The notes: generated by a model from the sequence alone, not told the origin. Shown: positions 1-7,155, counted from the first letter of the stretch. The stretch is 9,149 bases of DNA from an uncultured Eubacteriales bacterium (GCA_905195005.1 CAJJUC010000097.1:1-9149), one strand, 5' to 3'. Translations and numbers: made by a program.

Positions 1-293
1 TCGGAGTTGTGCTGCCGTCTCTTATAATTATAACTGTTATAGCCGCATTTATGAAGAGCTTTCTGAAATATGAAATTGCGGCACGTATGTTTGCAGGTAT
101 AAGAATCTGCATTGCTGCACTGATTATTAATGCCGTTTTAACTATGGGAAAGGCTGCCGTTACCGATAAAATATGCATTGCTGCCGCAGTTAGCTCGTTC
201 TTGCTGTCAGCTGTGCTCGGAACATCCCCCGTGCTTATCGTTATTTGCGCGGCGCTGCTCGGGATTTTTGTTAAAAGGGGTGAACGGGAATGA
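1..293 (+). CDS. Chromate transporter family protein, first half (partial, 5' end outside window)
   Basis: Ninety-six residues are visible in a frame open to the left edge, reading GVVLPSLIIITVIAAF at the start. The GVVLPS-type segment followed by long hydrophobic stretches resembles the C-terminal part of a CHR (ChrA) domain, so the GTG at 9 is an internal codon and not the start. At least three membrane-spanning stretches remain (about residues 3-16, 29-46 and 58-87), ending in a short basic tail. The stop overlaps the start of the next CHR gene by four bases (ATGA at 290-293). This is the usual arrangement of paired short-chain CHR proteins, in which two half-size proteins are thought to act together. 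The substrate, chromate or another anion, cannot be told from sequence. The assignment leans on the better-preserved partner downstream. Confidence 0.8.
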   Translation, partial: GVVLPSLIIITVIAAFMKSFLKYEIAARMFAGIRICIAALIINAVLTMGKAAVTDKICIAAAVSSFLLSAVLGTSPVLIVICAALLGIFVKRGERE

Positions 294-844
294 TTTATGT
301 TTATCTCTTTTATGAATTTTTCAAAACAGGGCTTTTTTCGCTCGGCGGCGGCTTGGCAACCATTCCTTTCCTTGCTGCCATGGGTGAAAAATACGGATGG
401 TTTGACCGAGAGCTGCTTTCAAATATGGTAGCCGTTGCCGAATCCACCCCCGGACCGATTGGCGTAAACGCAGCCACATATGTCGGCTTTATCGTCGGCG
501 GAAAATTTGGGCTTGCAGGATCAATCTTCGGCGCTGTGCTTTCAACGTTCGCGCTTGTTCTTCCGTCCGTTATCATAATAATTCTTGTTGCGAAAACTTA
601 CGAAGCGCTGATGGGGAACAGAATTGTTGAACACGCGTTTTATGCAATCCGCCCGGCGGTTACGGGTATGATTGCTTCCGCTGCACTGCTGATGATTCAA
701 AGCGCCCTGTGGGTGGGCGGAGCTTTCAGTATTAAAGCCGCAGTATTTTTTGCGGCGCTGCTTGTTGCCGCGAATAAAATAAAGCTGCACCCGATTTTCT
801 ATATCATTGCAGCGGGAATTGTCGGCGCAGTGGTTTCATTTTAA
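290..844 (+). CDS. Chromate transporter family protein, second half (short-chain ChrA)
   Basis: This 184-residue integral membrane protein carries one CHR domain. Near the N-terminus it reads FFKTGLFSLGGGLATIPFL (about residues 9-27), the glycine-rich signature of the family. About 25 residues later comes ESTPGPIGVNAATYVGF, with the conserved PGP motif. About five hydrophobic segments follow. Full-length ChrA has two such domains in roughly 400 residues; here they are split into two adjacent genes, the short-chain pair common in Firmicutes. The start is the ATG at 290, preceded by AAAAGGGGTGA at 273-283 and overlapping the upstream stop, so translation is probably coupled. ChrA proteins of proteobacteria export chromate. 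Firmicute pairs are often annotated this way without a tested substrate, so the family call is firm and the function is not. Confidence 0.9.
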   Translation: MIYVYLFYEFFKTGLFSLGGGLATIPFLAAMGEKYGWFDRELLSNMVAVAESTPGPIGVNAATYVGFIVGGKFGLAGSIFGAVLSTFALVLPSVIIIILVAKTYEALMGNRIVEHAFYAIRPAVTGMIASAALLMIQSALWVGGAFSIKAAVFFAALLVAANKIKLHPIFYIIAAGIVGAVVSF

Positions 845-867
845 AAAACAGAGGAGTAATTGACAGG

Positions 868-3009
868 ATGGATATCTTAAAACAGCTGTGCAGTGAGCTT
901 AATATAAAAGAGGAACACTGCGAAAACGTGATAAAACTGCTTGACGAGGGAAATACCGTTCCGTTTATCGCGCGTTACCGCAAGGAGCTTACGGGATGCA
1001 TGGACGACCAGTTAATCCGCGAATTATCGGCACGCCTGGACGCACTGCGTGCTCTTGAAGAGCGCAAGGCAGAGATAACAAGGCTGATTGACGAGCAGGG
1101 CAAGCTCACCGATGAGCTTGTGAAAAGCATTAATAACGCAAAGCTTTTAACGGAGCTTGAGGATATATACCGTCCTTATCGACCGAAACGGAAAACAAGA
1201 GCTTCGGTTGCGCGCGAAAAGGGATTGGAACCGCTCGCCGATTTAATTGCGGAGCAGAAATACGAGGGTGATATTTACGAAAAGGCAGAAGAATTTGCGG
1301 ATGCCGAAAAAGGCGTTGAATCGGCAGAGGAAGCGGTTTCGGGCGCAAAGGATATTATTGCTGAAAATATAAGTGACAATGCGGATTACAGAAAAGAGAT
1401 ACGCAGGCTTACATATCTCGGTGCGCAGATTACAAGCAAGGTCACGAAAAACGAAAACCCCGTTTATCAGATGTATTACGATTTTGCCGAGCCTGTCAAA
1501 AAGGTTTCCGATCACAGAATCCTTGCAATGGATCGCGGAGAAAAGGAAAAGGTTTTGACCGTTAAAATCGAGCCTGATACCGAGGTCATTTTAAACTATC
1601 TCAGAAAAATGACCGTGTTCGGAGAGGGGCAGCTCAGCCGTCTTGTTTGTGAGGCTGCCGAGGACTCATATAAAAGGCTTATAGCGCCGTCAATCGAAAA
1701 CGAAATCCGCACGCAGCTGACGGAACGTGCACAGACGGCGGCAATCGGGCTTTTCAGCATTAATCTTAAAAATTTGCTGCTCGTTCCTCCCGTGAAAGGG
1801 CACACCGTGCTCGGGGTTGACCCCGGTTACAGGACGGGCTGCAAGCTTGCAGTGGTTGACAGCACGGGTAAGGTGCTTGAAACGGGAGTCGGATATTTCA
1901 CGCTCGAGCATCATGACAAAAATAAGGCGAAAAAACAGGTTCGCGCGATGATTGAACGAAACGGCGTTACGCTTGTATCAATCGGAAACGGAACTGCAAC
2001 GGGGGAGAGTGAAAGCTTTATTTCGGAGCTTATCGGTGAGCTTGACCGCCCGGTGAAATATATGGTTGTTTCGGAAGCAGGCGCTTCCGTTTACAGTGCA
2101 AGCAAGCTCGGTGCGGAGGAGTTTCCCGATTACGATGTTTCTCTCAGAAGCGCTGTTTCAATTGCACGCCGTTTGCAGGACCCCTTGGCGGAGCTTGTGA
2201 AAATTGACCCGAAGTCAATCGGCGTCGGTCAGTATCAGCACGACTGCAACCAAAAGCAGCTTTCGGGCGCACTTGAAGGCGTTGTGGAAAGCTGCGTAAA
2301 CAGCGTCGGCGTTGACCTGAACACCGCTTCATCATCGCTTTTAAGCTACGTTTCGGGCATTTCATCGGCGGTTGCGAAAAATATTGTCGAATACCGCGAG
2401 GAAAACGGTTCTTTCAAATCGAGAAAAGAGCTTATGAAGGTGAAAAAGCTTGGCGAAAAGGCATTTATTCAGTGCGCCGGATTTCTGCGGATTCCCGGAG
2501 GAAAGGAAATCCTTGATAACACCTCGGTTCACCCGGAAAGTTACAACGCTGCACGCGAGCTGATTGAGGTTTGCGGCTACAGCGAGGAAGAAGTGAAAAA
2601 CAGCAGATTTTCCGATATTGTGAAGCGTGTGACAAAGGAAAATGCGGAGGATATATGCAGTCGTTTCGGCATCGGGATGCTCACGCTGCGCGATATTTCG
2701 GACACGCTTGCAAAGCCCGGGCGCGACATGCGTGACGAGCTTCCGCAGCCGCAGCTCAGAAGCGGATGCATGTCGCTCGACGAACTTCAAAGCGGAATGA
2801 TTCTTGAGGGCACCGTCAGAAACGTTATAGATTTCGGCGCCTTTGTGGACATCGGCGTTCATCAGGACGGACTTGTGCATATTTCGCAGATTTCGAATAA
2901 ATTCATAAAGCGCCCGACAGATGTTTTGAGCGTCGGGGACATAGTTAAAGTGAAAATACTTGACATCGACAAAGAGAAAAAGAGAATTTCACTTACGATG
3001 AAAATATGA
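868..3009 (+). CDS. tex: Tex family RNA-binding transcription accessory protein
   Basis: This 713-residue cytoplasmic protein has the full Tex layout. The N-terminal helical Tex region starts MDILKQLCSELNIKEEH and contains the family-typical VPFIARYRKELTG at about residues 31-43. An RNase H-like YqgF domain begins at about residue 313 with VLGVDPGYRTGCKLAVVD (residues 314-331). Helix-hairpin-helix repeats follow from the IGVGQYQHD motif near residue 451 to about 550. An S1 RNA-binding domain closes the protein from about residue 640, with FGAFVDIG and GLVHISQIS. Family members are about 710-780 residues, so it looks intact. Tex resembles eukaryotic Spt6 and binds nucleic acid; its exact bacterial role is still unsettled. 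GAGGAG at 851-856 lies 11 bases before the ATG. Gaps are 23 bases to the chromate pair and 16 to thyA, suggesting co-transcription. Confidence 0.96.
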   Translation: MDILKQLCSELNIKEEHCENVIKLLDEGNTVPFIARYRKELTGCMDDQLIRELSARLDALRALEERKAEITRLIDEQGKLTDELVKSINNAKLLTELEDIYRPYRPKRKTRASVAREKGLEPLADLIAEQKYEGDIYEKAEEFADAEKGVESAEEAVSGAKDIIAENISDNADYRKEIRRLTYLGAQITSKVTKNENPVYQMYYDFAEPVKKVSDHRILAMDRGEKEKVLTVKIEPDTEVILNYLRKMTVFGEGQLSRLVCEAAEDSYKRLIAPSIENEIRTQLTERAQTAAIGLFSINLKNLLLVPPVKGHTVLGVDPGYRTGCKLAVVDSTGKVLETGVGYFTLEHHDKNKAKKQVRAMIERNGVTLVSIGNGTATGESESFISELIGELDRPVKYMVVSEAGASVYSASKLGAEEFPDYDVSLRSAVSIARRLQDPLAELVKIDPKSIGVGQYQHDCNQKQLSGALEGVVESCVNSVGVDLNTASSSLLSYVSGISSAVAKNIVEYREENGSFKSRKELMKVKKLGEKAFIQCAGFLRIPGGKEILDNTSVHPESYNAARELIEVCGYSEEEVKNSRFSDIVKRVTKENAEDICSRFGIGMLTLRDISDTLAKPGRDMRDELPQPQLRSGCMSLDELQSGMILEGTVRNVIDFGAFVDIGVHQDGLVHISQISNKFIKRPTDVLSVGDIVKVKILDIDKEKKRISLTMKI

Positions 3010-3025
3010 ACGGGGGATTATAAAA

Positions 3026-3856
3026 ATGAGCTACGCTGACCGCGTTTTTAAACAGAACTGCATTGATATTCTTGAAAACGGATTTTCCGATGAATTGCTT
3101 GAGGTTCGCCCGAGATGGGAGGACGGCACGCCTGCGCACACGGTTAAAAAATTCTGCATTGTGAACAGGTACAATCTCAAGGAAGAATTTCCGATTATGA
3201 CGCTGCGCAAAATTAATTTCCGCGGCGCGCTTGACGAGCTGCTTTGGATTTGGCAGAAAAAAAGCAACAATGTTTCGGAGCTCGGCAGCCACATTTGGGA
3301 CGCATGGGCTGATGAAAACGGCTCAATCGGAAAAGCGTACGGCTATCAGCTCGGTGTGAAGCATAAATATAAAGAGGGAATGTTCGACCAGGTTGACCGC
3401 GTTATATACGACCTTTCGCATAATCCGCAAAGCCGCCGTATTCTCACGAATATATACAATCACGCCGACCTCGGCGAGATGGCGCTTTATCCGTGCGCAT
3501 ACAGCATGACCTTCAATGTGAGCGGAAAAACGCTTAACGCGATTCTGAACCAGCGTTCTCAGGATATGCTCACAGCGAATAACTGGAATGTTTGCCAGTA
3601 TGCGTGCCTGGTTTATATGCTCGCGCAGGTCAGCGGTCTTGAAGCGGGGGAGCTTGTTCATGTTATTGCAGATGCGCATATATACGACCGTCATATACCA
3701 TTGGTGAACGAAATTCTCGAAAAAGAAGAATTTGATGCCCCGAAGCTTGTGATTGACAAATCAGTGACCGATTTTTACAGTTTCACGCCCGACAGCCTGA
3801 CGCTTGAAAACTACCAATACAACCTGTTGGGCAAAAAGGTTCCCGTTGCAATTTAA
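3026..3856 (+). CDS. thyA: Thymidylate synthase (folate-dependent, ThyA type)
   Basis: This 276-residue enzyme methylates dUMP to dTMP using 5,10-methylene-tetrahydrofolate and releases dihydrofolate. Catalytic and substrate-binding residues can be aligned by eye with E. coli ThyA. The nucleophile is Cys157 in ALYPCAYSMTF. The phosphate-binding RS-D motif is Arg177-Ser178-Gln-Asp180. The uracil-binding Asn188 lies in NWNVCQY, and His218 and Tyr220 lie in DAHIYDRH. The N-terminal EVRPRWEDGTPAHTVKK and FPIMTLRKINFRG are also typical. The length matches the usual 260-280 residues. The ATG at 3026 follows GGGGGA at 3012-3017. The gene sits between tex and folA with only 13 bases before the folA start, and the product dihydrofolate is the substrate of that enzyme. 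This is the classical, not the flavin-dependent ThyX, route. Confidence 0.97.
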   Translation: MSYADRVFKQNCIDILENGFSDELLEVRPRWEDGTPAHTVKKFCIVNRYNLKEEFPIMTLRKINFRGALDELLWIWQKKSNNVSELGSHIWDAWADENGSIGKAYGYQLGVKHKYKEGMFDQVDRVIYDLSHNPQSRRILTNIYNHADLGEMALYPCAYSMTFNVSGKTLNAILNQRSQDMLTANNWNVCQYACLVYMLAQVSGLEAGELVHVIADAHIYDRHIPLVNEILEKEEFDAPKLVIDKSVTDFYSFTPDSLTLENYQYNLLGKKVPVAI

Positions 3857-3857
3857 A

Positions 3858-3862
3858 GGAGG
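3858..3862 (+). promoter_or_regulatory. Ribosome binding site fixing the folA start
   Basis: AAAGGAGG spans 3855-3862, just after the thyA stop, and lies seven bases before the ATG at 3870. The frame stays open upstream to an ATG at 3804 inside thyA, but that codon has no such site and would add 22 residues unlike any dihydrofolate reductase. The site therefore decides the start at 3870. Confidence 0.9.
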
Positions 3863-3869
3863 AAATGAT

Positions 3870-4358
3870 ATGAAGATGATTGTCTGCGCGGCAGAAAACA
3901 ATGCGATAGGAAATAACAACGGACTGCTGTTTTCAATTCCGCAGGATATGAAGTTTTTCCGCTCCGAAACGCTTGGTAAGGTTGTTGTTATGGGGCGGTC
4001 AACGCTTGATTCGTTTCCGGGCGGAAAACCGCTTAAAAACCGCGTGAACATTGTTCTGACGAGAAACAAGGGCTTTGAACGCGAGGGTGCGGTTGTCGTA
4101 CATTCATATGACGAGGCGATGAAGAAAATTTCCGAATATCCCTCGGATGACGTCTATATTATCGGCGGAAGCGAAATTTATGCGCTCTTCGAAAAGGACT
4201 GCGACGAGATTCTTTTAACGCGAGTGTATGAAGCTCCGCAGGCAGATAAATTTTTCTTTGATATCGATTCCTCTCCAACCTGGATAAAAACGGAAGAAAG
4301 CGAAATATATACTTGCGAAAATATTAAATTTTCATTTAATAAATATATAAAGCATTGA
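3870..4358 (+). CDS. folA: Dihydrofolate reductase
   Basis: This 162-residue enzyme reduces dihydrofolate to tetrahydrofolate with NADPH and recycles the product of ThyA next door. The N-terminus reads MKMIVCAAENNAIGNNNGLLF, matching the first strand and Met20-type loop of the family. Asp26 in IPQDMKFF is the proton-relay acid (E. coli Asp27). The NADPH-binding segments are VVMGRSTLDSFPGGKPL and VYIIGGSEIYALF. Phe21 occupies the place of E. coli Trp22, a natural variation. The length is normal at about 160 residues. The extreme 3' end is unusually AT-rich and its TGA stop (4356-4358) lies inside the -35 box of the next promoter. The start at 3870 is chosen for its ribosome binding site and for the canonical N-terminus. 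Confidence 0.96.
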   Translation: MKMIVCAAENNAIGNNNGLLFSIPQDMKFFRSETLGKVVVMGRSTLDSFPGGKPLKNRVNIVLTRNKGFEREGAVVVHSYDEAMKKISEYPSDDVYIIGGSEIYALFEKDCDEILLTRVYEAPQADKFFFDIDSSPTWIKTEESEIYTCENIKFSFNKYIKH

Positions 4359-4382
4359 CAAAGCTCGGTAAATGAGTATAAT
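4329..4382 (+). promoter_or_regulatory. Consensus housekeeping promoter with AT-rich upstream element
   Basis: A perfect -35 box TTGACA (4355-4360) and a perfect -10 box TATAAT (4377-4382) are separated by 16 bases. The roughly 20 bases upstream (4329-4349) are almost all A and T, like an UP element that contacts the RNA polymerase alpha subunit. The predicted start of transcription is near G4389, leaving a leader of about 15 bases before the zinc-ribbon gene. The -35 box contains the folA stop codon. It probably serves the zinc-ribbon, LTA-synthase and EamA genes. Confidence 0.85.
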
Positions 4383-4403
4383 ACAATTGTTGAAGGTGAT
4401 AAA

Positions 4404-4646
4404 ATGTTTTGTCCGAAATGCGGAAGAATGAATGACGATAACGATACAAACTGTAAAGGCTGCGGTGCGCTGCTCCATGAGGAAACGGAGGAGAAAGAGC
4501 CGCAGAAAAAGGGAATTGGAATAAAATCCGTAATAAGCATTGCGGTTGCGGCTGCTGTCGCTGTCGGAGCCGGAATATATGCGTTTACAAGCTGCTCGGC
4601 TTCTCCCGATGCCGGAATGAGCGGCAGCTGCACAATTATGTTTTGA
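4404..4646 (+). CDS. Small zinc-ribbon membrane protein of unknown function
   Basis: This 80-residue protein starts with a zinc ribbon, Cys3-x2-Cys6 and Cys17-x2-Cys20 (MFCPKCGRMN and NCKGCGALL), of the kind found at the N-terminus of many Firmicute membrane proteins. An acidic then lysine-rich linker (about 26-41) and one Ala/Val-rich membrane helix (about 42-62) follow. A short tail of about 18 residues contains Cys64 and Cys76. The likely topology is ribbon inside and tail outside. It is shorter than most zinc-ribbon membrane proteins, which carry a large outer domain; I find no continuation in another frame, so I treat it as a small gene and not a broken one. GGTGAT (4395-4400) precedes the ATG at 4404. 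It lies first in the unit, 14 bases before the LTA-synthase start, which suggests a link to envelope biology but proves nothing. Confidence 0.8.
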   Translation: MFCPKCGRMNDDNDTNCKGCGALLHEETEEKEPQKKGIGIKSVISIAVAAAVAVGAGIYAFTSCSASPDAGMSGSCTIMF

Positions 4647-4649
4647 ATG

Positions 4650-4655
4650 AAGGTG
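4650..4655 (+). promoter_or_regulatory. Ribosome binding site fixing a TTG start for the LTA-synthase gene
   Basis: AAGGTG lies five bases before the TTG at 4661, and the same AAGGTG core is used by the zinc-ribbon gene just upstream. A TTG at 4643 in the same frame would overlap the upstream stop (TTGA) but has no recognisable site before it. The start at 4661 is therefore preferred and gives MTKIKRFFASLGNM as the N-terminus. Confidence 0.65.
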
Positions 4656-4660
4656 TTCAT

Positions 4661-6721
4661 TTGACAAAAATTAAACGTTTTTTTGCATCGCTCGGCAATA
4701 TGATTGAGAATCATCCGATTCTGTTCTGTGCGGTGCTTGCAATTATTGAAAATTTTGCAATTGAGTCGATGAGCAGGCGCAGCGTGCTCAAATGCCTTAA
4801 ATATATTGCCAAAAGTCCGCATGTGTTTATATATAATGCGCTTATAATACTTTTGACGCTTTCAATCTGTCTGCTGTTCCGCAGGCGTGTTTTCGGAATT
4901 GTTCTGCTTTCCGCGCCTTGGCTTATCTGCGGATTGATAAACAATGTTGTGCTGAGCTACCGCGTCACGCCTCTCGGTGCGATTGACTTTCAGATTGTTA
5001 AAATGAGCCTGATTTTGGTTTATCTGACTAAAACGCAGCGCATACTTTTGTATTGCTCGGTGGGCTTGCTCGCCGTTGCAATCGTTGTGCTTTGGATTGT
5101 CGGGCCGAAAATCAGCGGCAAACTGAGCTACGGAAAAAACGTTGCTTCGATTGCCGGGCTTGTTATCTGCGTGCTTATCGCAACAAACTTAGGTCTTAAC
5201 TTTAAGGCGCTCAGCTCCGATTTCGGAAACATTGTCGGGGCATATAATGATTACGGCTTCGTATACTGCTTTTCAAGCAGTGTTATCGATACCGGTATCG
5301 ATAAACCGAGCGGCTACAGCGGAACAACAGTTTCGGAGGAGCTTGACAGGCTGCCTGCCGAAAAAGACGCGTCCGCGCTTTTAAAACCGGATATTATTCT
5401 GATTCAGCTTGAATCATTCATTGATCCGAAAACGATAAAAGGACTTAATTTTTCGGATGACCCTGCACCGGTTCACACATATCTGCGTGAGAATTTCACA
5501 ACCGGCAAGCTTGATGTTCCGTCATTCGGCGGCGGCACCGCGAACACCGAGTTTGAGGTTCTGACGGGAATAAGCCTTGATTATTTCGGCGCAGGGGAGT
5601 ATCCGTACAAGACGGTTATGCTGGAACAGACCGCAGAATCCATTCCGTTCAATCTTAAAAAGCTCGGTTACAGCGCTCATGCAATCCATGACCACACGGG
5701 TAATTTTTATGACCGCGACAAGGTTTATCCGCACCTCGGGTTTGATACGTTCCAGTCAAAAGAATATATGTACGGATATGACACAACGCCTTACGGCTGG
5801 TGCAAGGATAAAGCGCTTACGGGCGAAATAATGACAGCGCTTACCTATCAGGACAAGGAAAAGGGAATAACCGCGGACACGCCGCGCTTTGTCTGGACGG
5901 TTTCCGTTCAGGGGCATGGTTCGTATCCGACAGAGCCCATTGCCGGAACAGATAACGTGATAAAGGTCACAAGTGATAAATTCACTTCGTCCGAGGTTTA
6001 TGCGCTTCAGTATTATACAAATCAGGTTTGGGAAATGGATATGTTCCTCGGCAGCCTTATTTCCGCCGTTGAAAACCGCGGAAAGCCAACGCTGATTATT
6101 GCATACGGCGACCACCTTCCCGCAATAGGAATTGACGGTGACGATCTTGTGAACGGTGACGCATATGCAACGGAATATGTAACGTGGAACAATTTCGGTC
6201 TTGAAAAGCGCGAAAATAAGGAGCTTTACTCCTATCAGCTTTCAAGTCAGATTTTGGATTCGCTTGGCTTTAATATGGGAAATCTGACGCGTCTGCACCA
6301 AATGAAGATAGCCGATAACAATTCAATTTCGGATGAGCAGTATCAAAATGATATTCAGCTTTTCGCATATGACATGCTTTACGGAGACAATTTTCAGTTC
6401 GGCGGACAAAAGCCGTATGTGCCGAGCGCTACGAAAATGGGAACGGTTCCCGTTAAAATAGAAACCGTTAAATCTATGGGAACATCGGTTTATGTTCAGG
6501 GAACCGGCTTCACTGATAAAAGTAAGATATTTATTAACGGTGTACAATGTAAGAACACTGTGCTGCTCAGTCAGTACAGCCTCATGGCATCGGACACCGA
6601 AGTTAACGACGGCGATGAAATCACAGTCGGTCAGGCATCGAGCAAGCGCGAGGTTCTCGGTTATTCCGAGTCCGTTATTTATGATTCATCGCAGCATTAT
6701 ATTGAAGAAACAACGGAATAA
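4661..6721 (+). CDS. LTA-synthase-family membrane phosphotransferase with C-terminal IPT/TIG-like domain
   Basis: This 686-residue membrane enzyme is of the LtaS type (sulfatase/alkaline phosphatase fold). Known members move glycerol-phosphate from phosphatidylglycerol to a growing teichoic acid chain on the outer face. About five N-terminal membrane helices (roughly residues 12-30, 50-68, 72-95, 125-146 and 160-178) precede a linker and the extracellular catalytic domain (about 240-560). Metal and catalytic residues can be placed against S. aureus LtaS: Glu251 (IQLESF), nucleophile Thr293 (GGGTANTEFE, for Thr300), His419 (VQGHGSYP, for His416), Asp484-His485 (YGDHLPA, for Asp475-His476). HDHTGNFYDRDKVYPHLGF is also typical. 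From about residue 595 a beta-rich module with YVQGTGFTDKSKIFINGV resembles an IPT/TIG domain, absent from S. aureus LtaS. A perfect 22-bp palindrome lies at 5283-5304. Other glycan phosphotransfer is possible. Confidence 0.9.
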   Translation: MTKIKRFFASLGNMIENHPILFCAVLAIIENFAIESMSRRSVLKCLKYIAKSPHVFIYNALIILLTLSICLLFRRRVFGIVLLSAPWLICGLINNVVLSYRVTPLGAIDFQIVKMSLILVYLTKTQRILLYCSVGLLAVAIVVLWIVGPKISGKLSYGKNVASIAGLVICVLIATNLGLNFKALSSDFGNIVGAYNDYGFVYCFSSSVIDTGIDKPSGYSGTTVSEELDRLPAEKDASALLKPDIILIQLESFIDPKTIKGLNFSDDPAPVHTYLRENFTTGKLDVPSFGGGTANTEFEVLTGISLDYFGAGEYPYKTVMLEQTAESIPFNLKKLGYSAHAIHDHTGNFYDRDKVYPHLGFDTFQSKEYMYGYDTTPYGWCKDKALTGEIMTALTYQDKEKGITADTPRFVWTVSVQGHGSYPTEPIAGTDNVIKVTSDKFTSSEVYALQYYTNQVWEMDMFLGSLISAVENRGKPTLIIAYGDHLPAIGIDGDDLVNGDAYATEYVTWNNFGLEKRENKELYSYQLSSQILDSLGFNMGNLTRLHQMKIADNNSISDEQYQNDIQLFAYDMLYGDNFQFGGQKPYVPSATKMGTVPVKIETVKSMGTSVYVQGTGFTDKSKIFINGVQCKNTVLLSQYSLMASDTEVNDGDEITVGQASSKREVLGYSESVIYDSSQHYIEETTE
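5283..5304. repeat. Perfect 22-bp palindrome inside the LTA-synthase gene
   Basis: The left arm TTATCGATACC (5283-5293) is followed directly by its exact reverse complement GGTATCGATAA (5294-5304). It encodes the codons for VIDTGIDK in the linker between the membrane helices and the catalytic domain. As RNA it could fold into a nine-pair stem with a CCGG loop. No T-run follows, so it is not a terminator. It may be a chance result of the repeated ID dipeptide. Confidence 0.9.
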
Positions 6722-6741
6722 AGCAAAAGGAAGCGGTCTTT

Positions 6742-7155
6742 ATGTGGCTTGTCTTTGCAATACTGTCATCTGTCTTTGCGGCGCTCACGTCAATACTTGC
6801 AAAGGTGGGTATTAACGGAGTAAGCTCCAATCTTGCAACTGCCGTCAGAACTGTTGTTGTTCTGATTATGGCGTGGGGAATGGTGTTTCTTACGAACACA
6901 CAAAACGAGATTGCGGAAATCGGGAGAAAAAGCTGGATTTTTCTTATCCTTTCCGGCATGGCAACGGGGATTTCGTGGCTGTGTTATTATAAGGCGCTTC
7001 AAATGGCGGATGTTTCAAAGGTTGCCCCGATTGACAAGCTGAGCATTGTTATAACGATTATTATGGCATTTTTGTTCCTGCATGAACAGATGACCTTTAA
7101 AACAGTTATTGCGTGCCTGCTGATTTCCGCCGGAACGCTTGTACTTGTGTTTTAA
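6742..7155 (+). CDS. Half-size EamA/DMT-family membrane transporter
   Basis: This 137-residue, very hydrophobic protein has one EamA domain with about five membrane helices (roughly 1-20, 33-51, 65-82, 96-113 and 119-137). Typical features are the N-terminal VFAILSSVFAALTSILAKVGI, the WLCYYKALQMADVSKVAPIDKLS segment, and the FLHEQMTFKTVIACLLISAGTLVL end. Standard drug/metabolite transporters have two such domains in about 300 residues. This single-domain type (about 140 residues) is a known separate group that presumably dimerises. The substrate is unknown. AAAAGGAAG at 6725-6733 lies eight bases before the ATG, and the gene starts 20 bases after the LTA-synthase stop, so it probably belongs to the same transcript. 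It ends 26 bases before the convergent regulator gene. Confidence 0.9.
   Translation: MWLVFAILSSVFAALTSILAKVGINGVSSNLATAVRTVVVLIMAWGMVFLTNTQNEIAEIGRKSWIFLILSGMATGISWLCYYKALQMADVSKVAPIDKLSIVITIIMAFLFLHEQMTFKTVIACLLISAGTLVLVF

Noticed and set aside
860..888. TTGACA just before tex as a promoter -35 box
   Set aside because: Bases 16-18 downstream give no TATAAT-like hexamer and would place the start inside the tex coding region.
2362..2880. 172-codon open frame on the minus strand inside tex
   Set aside because: It lies opposite a clearly conserved Tex protein, has no ribosome binding site, and its translation shows no recognisable domain; it is a shadow frame.
3804..3869. Upstream ATG extending folA by 22 residues
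   Set aside because: It lies inside thyA, lacks a ribosome binding site, and the added residues do not belong to dihydrofolate reductase; AAAGGAGG at 3855-3862 serves the ATG at 3870.
4322..4341. AT-only inverted repeat (TATTAAAT-TTTC-ATTTAATA) as a folA terminator
   Set aside because: The stem has no GC pair, has no U-tract at its base and lies within folA; it is better seen as part of the AT-rich region before the promoter.
4661..4690. TTGACA at the start of the LTA-synthase gene as a promoter -35 box
   Set aside because: No -10-like hexamer follows at the proper distance; the TTG is better explained as the start codon.
4178..4822. 214-codon minus-strand open frame across folA, the zinc-ribbon gene and the start of the synthase
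   Set aside because: It crosses three well-supported plus-strand genes and a consensus plus-strand promoter, with no domain or ribosome binding site of its own.
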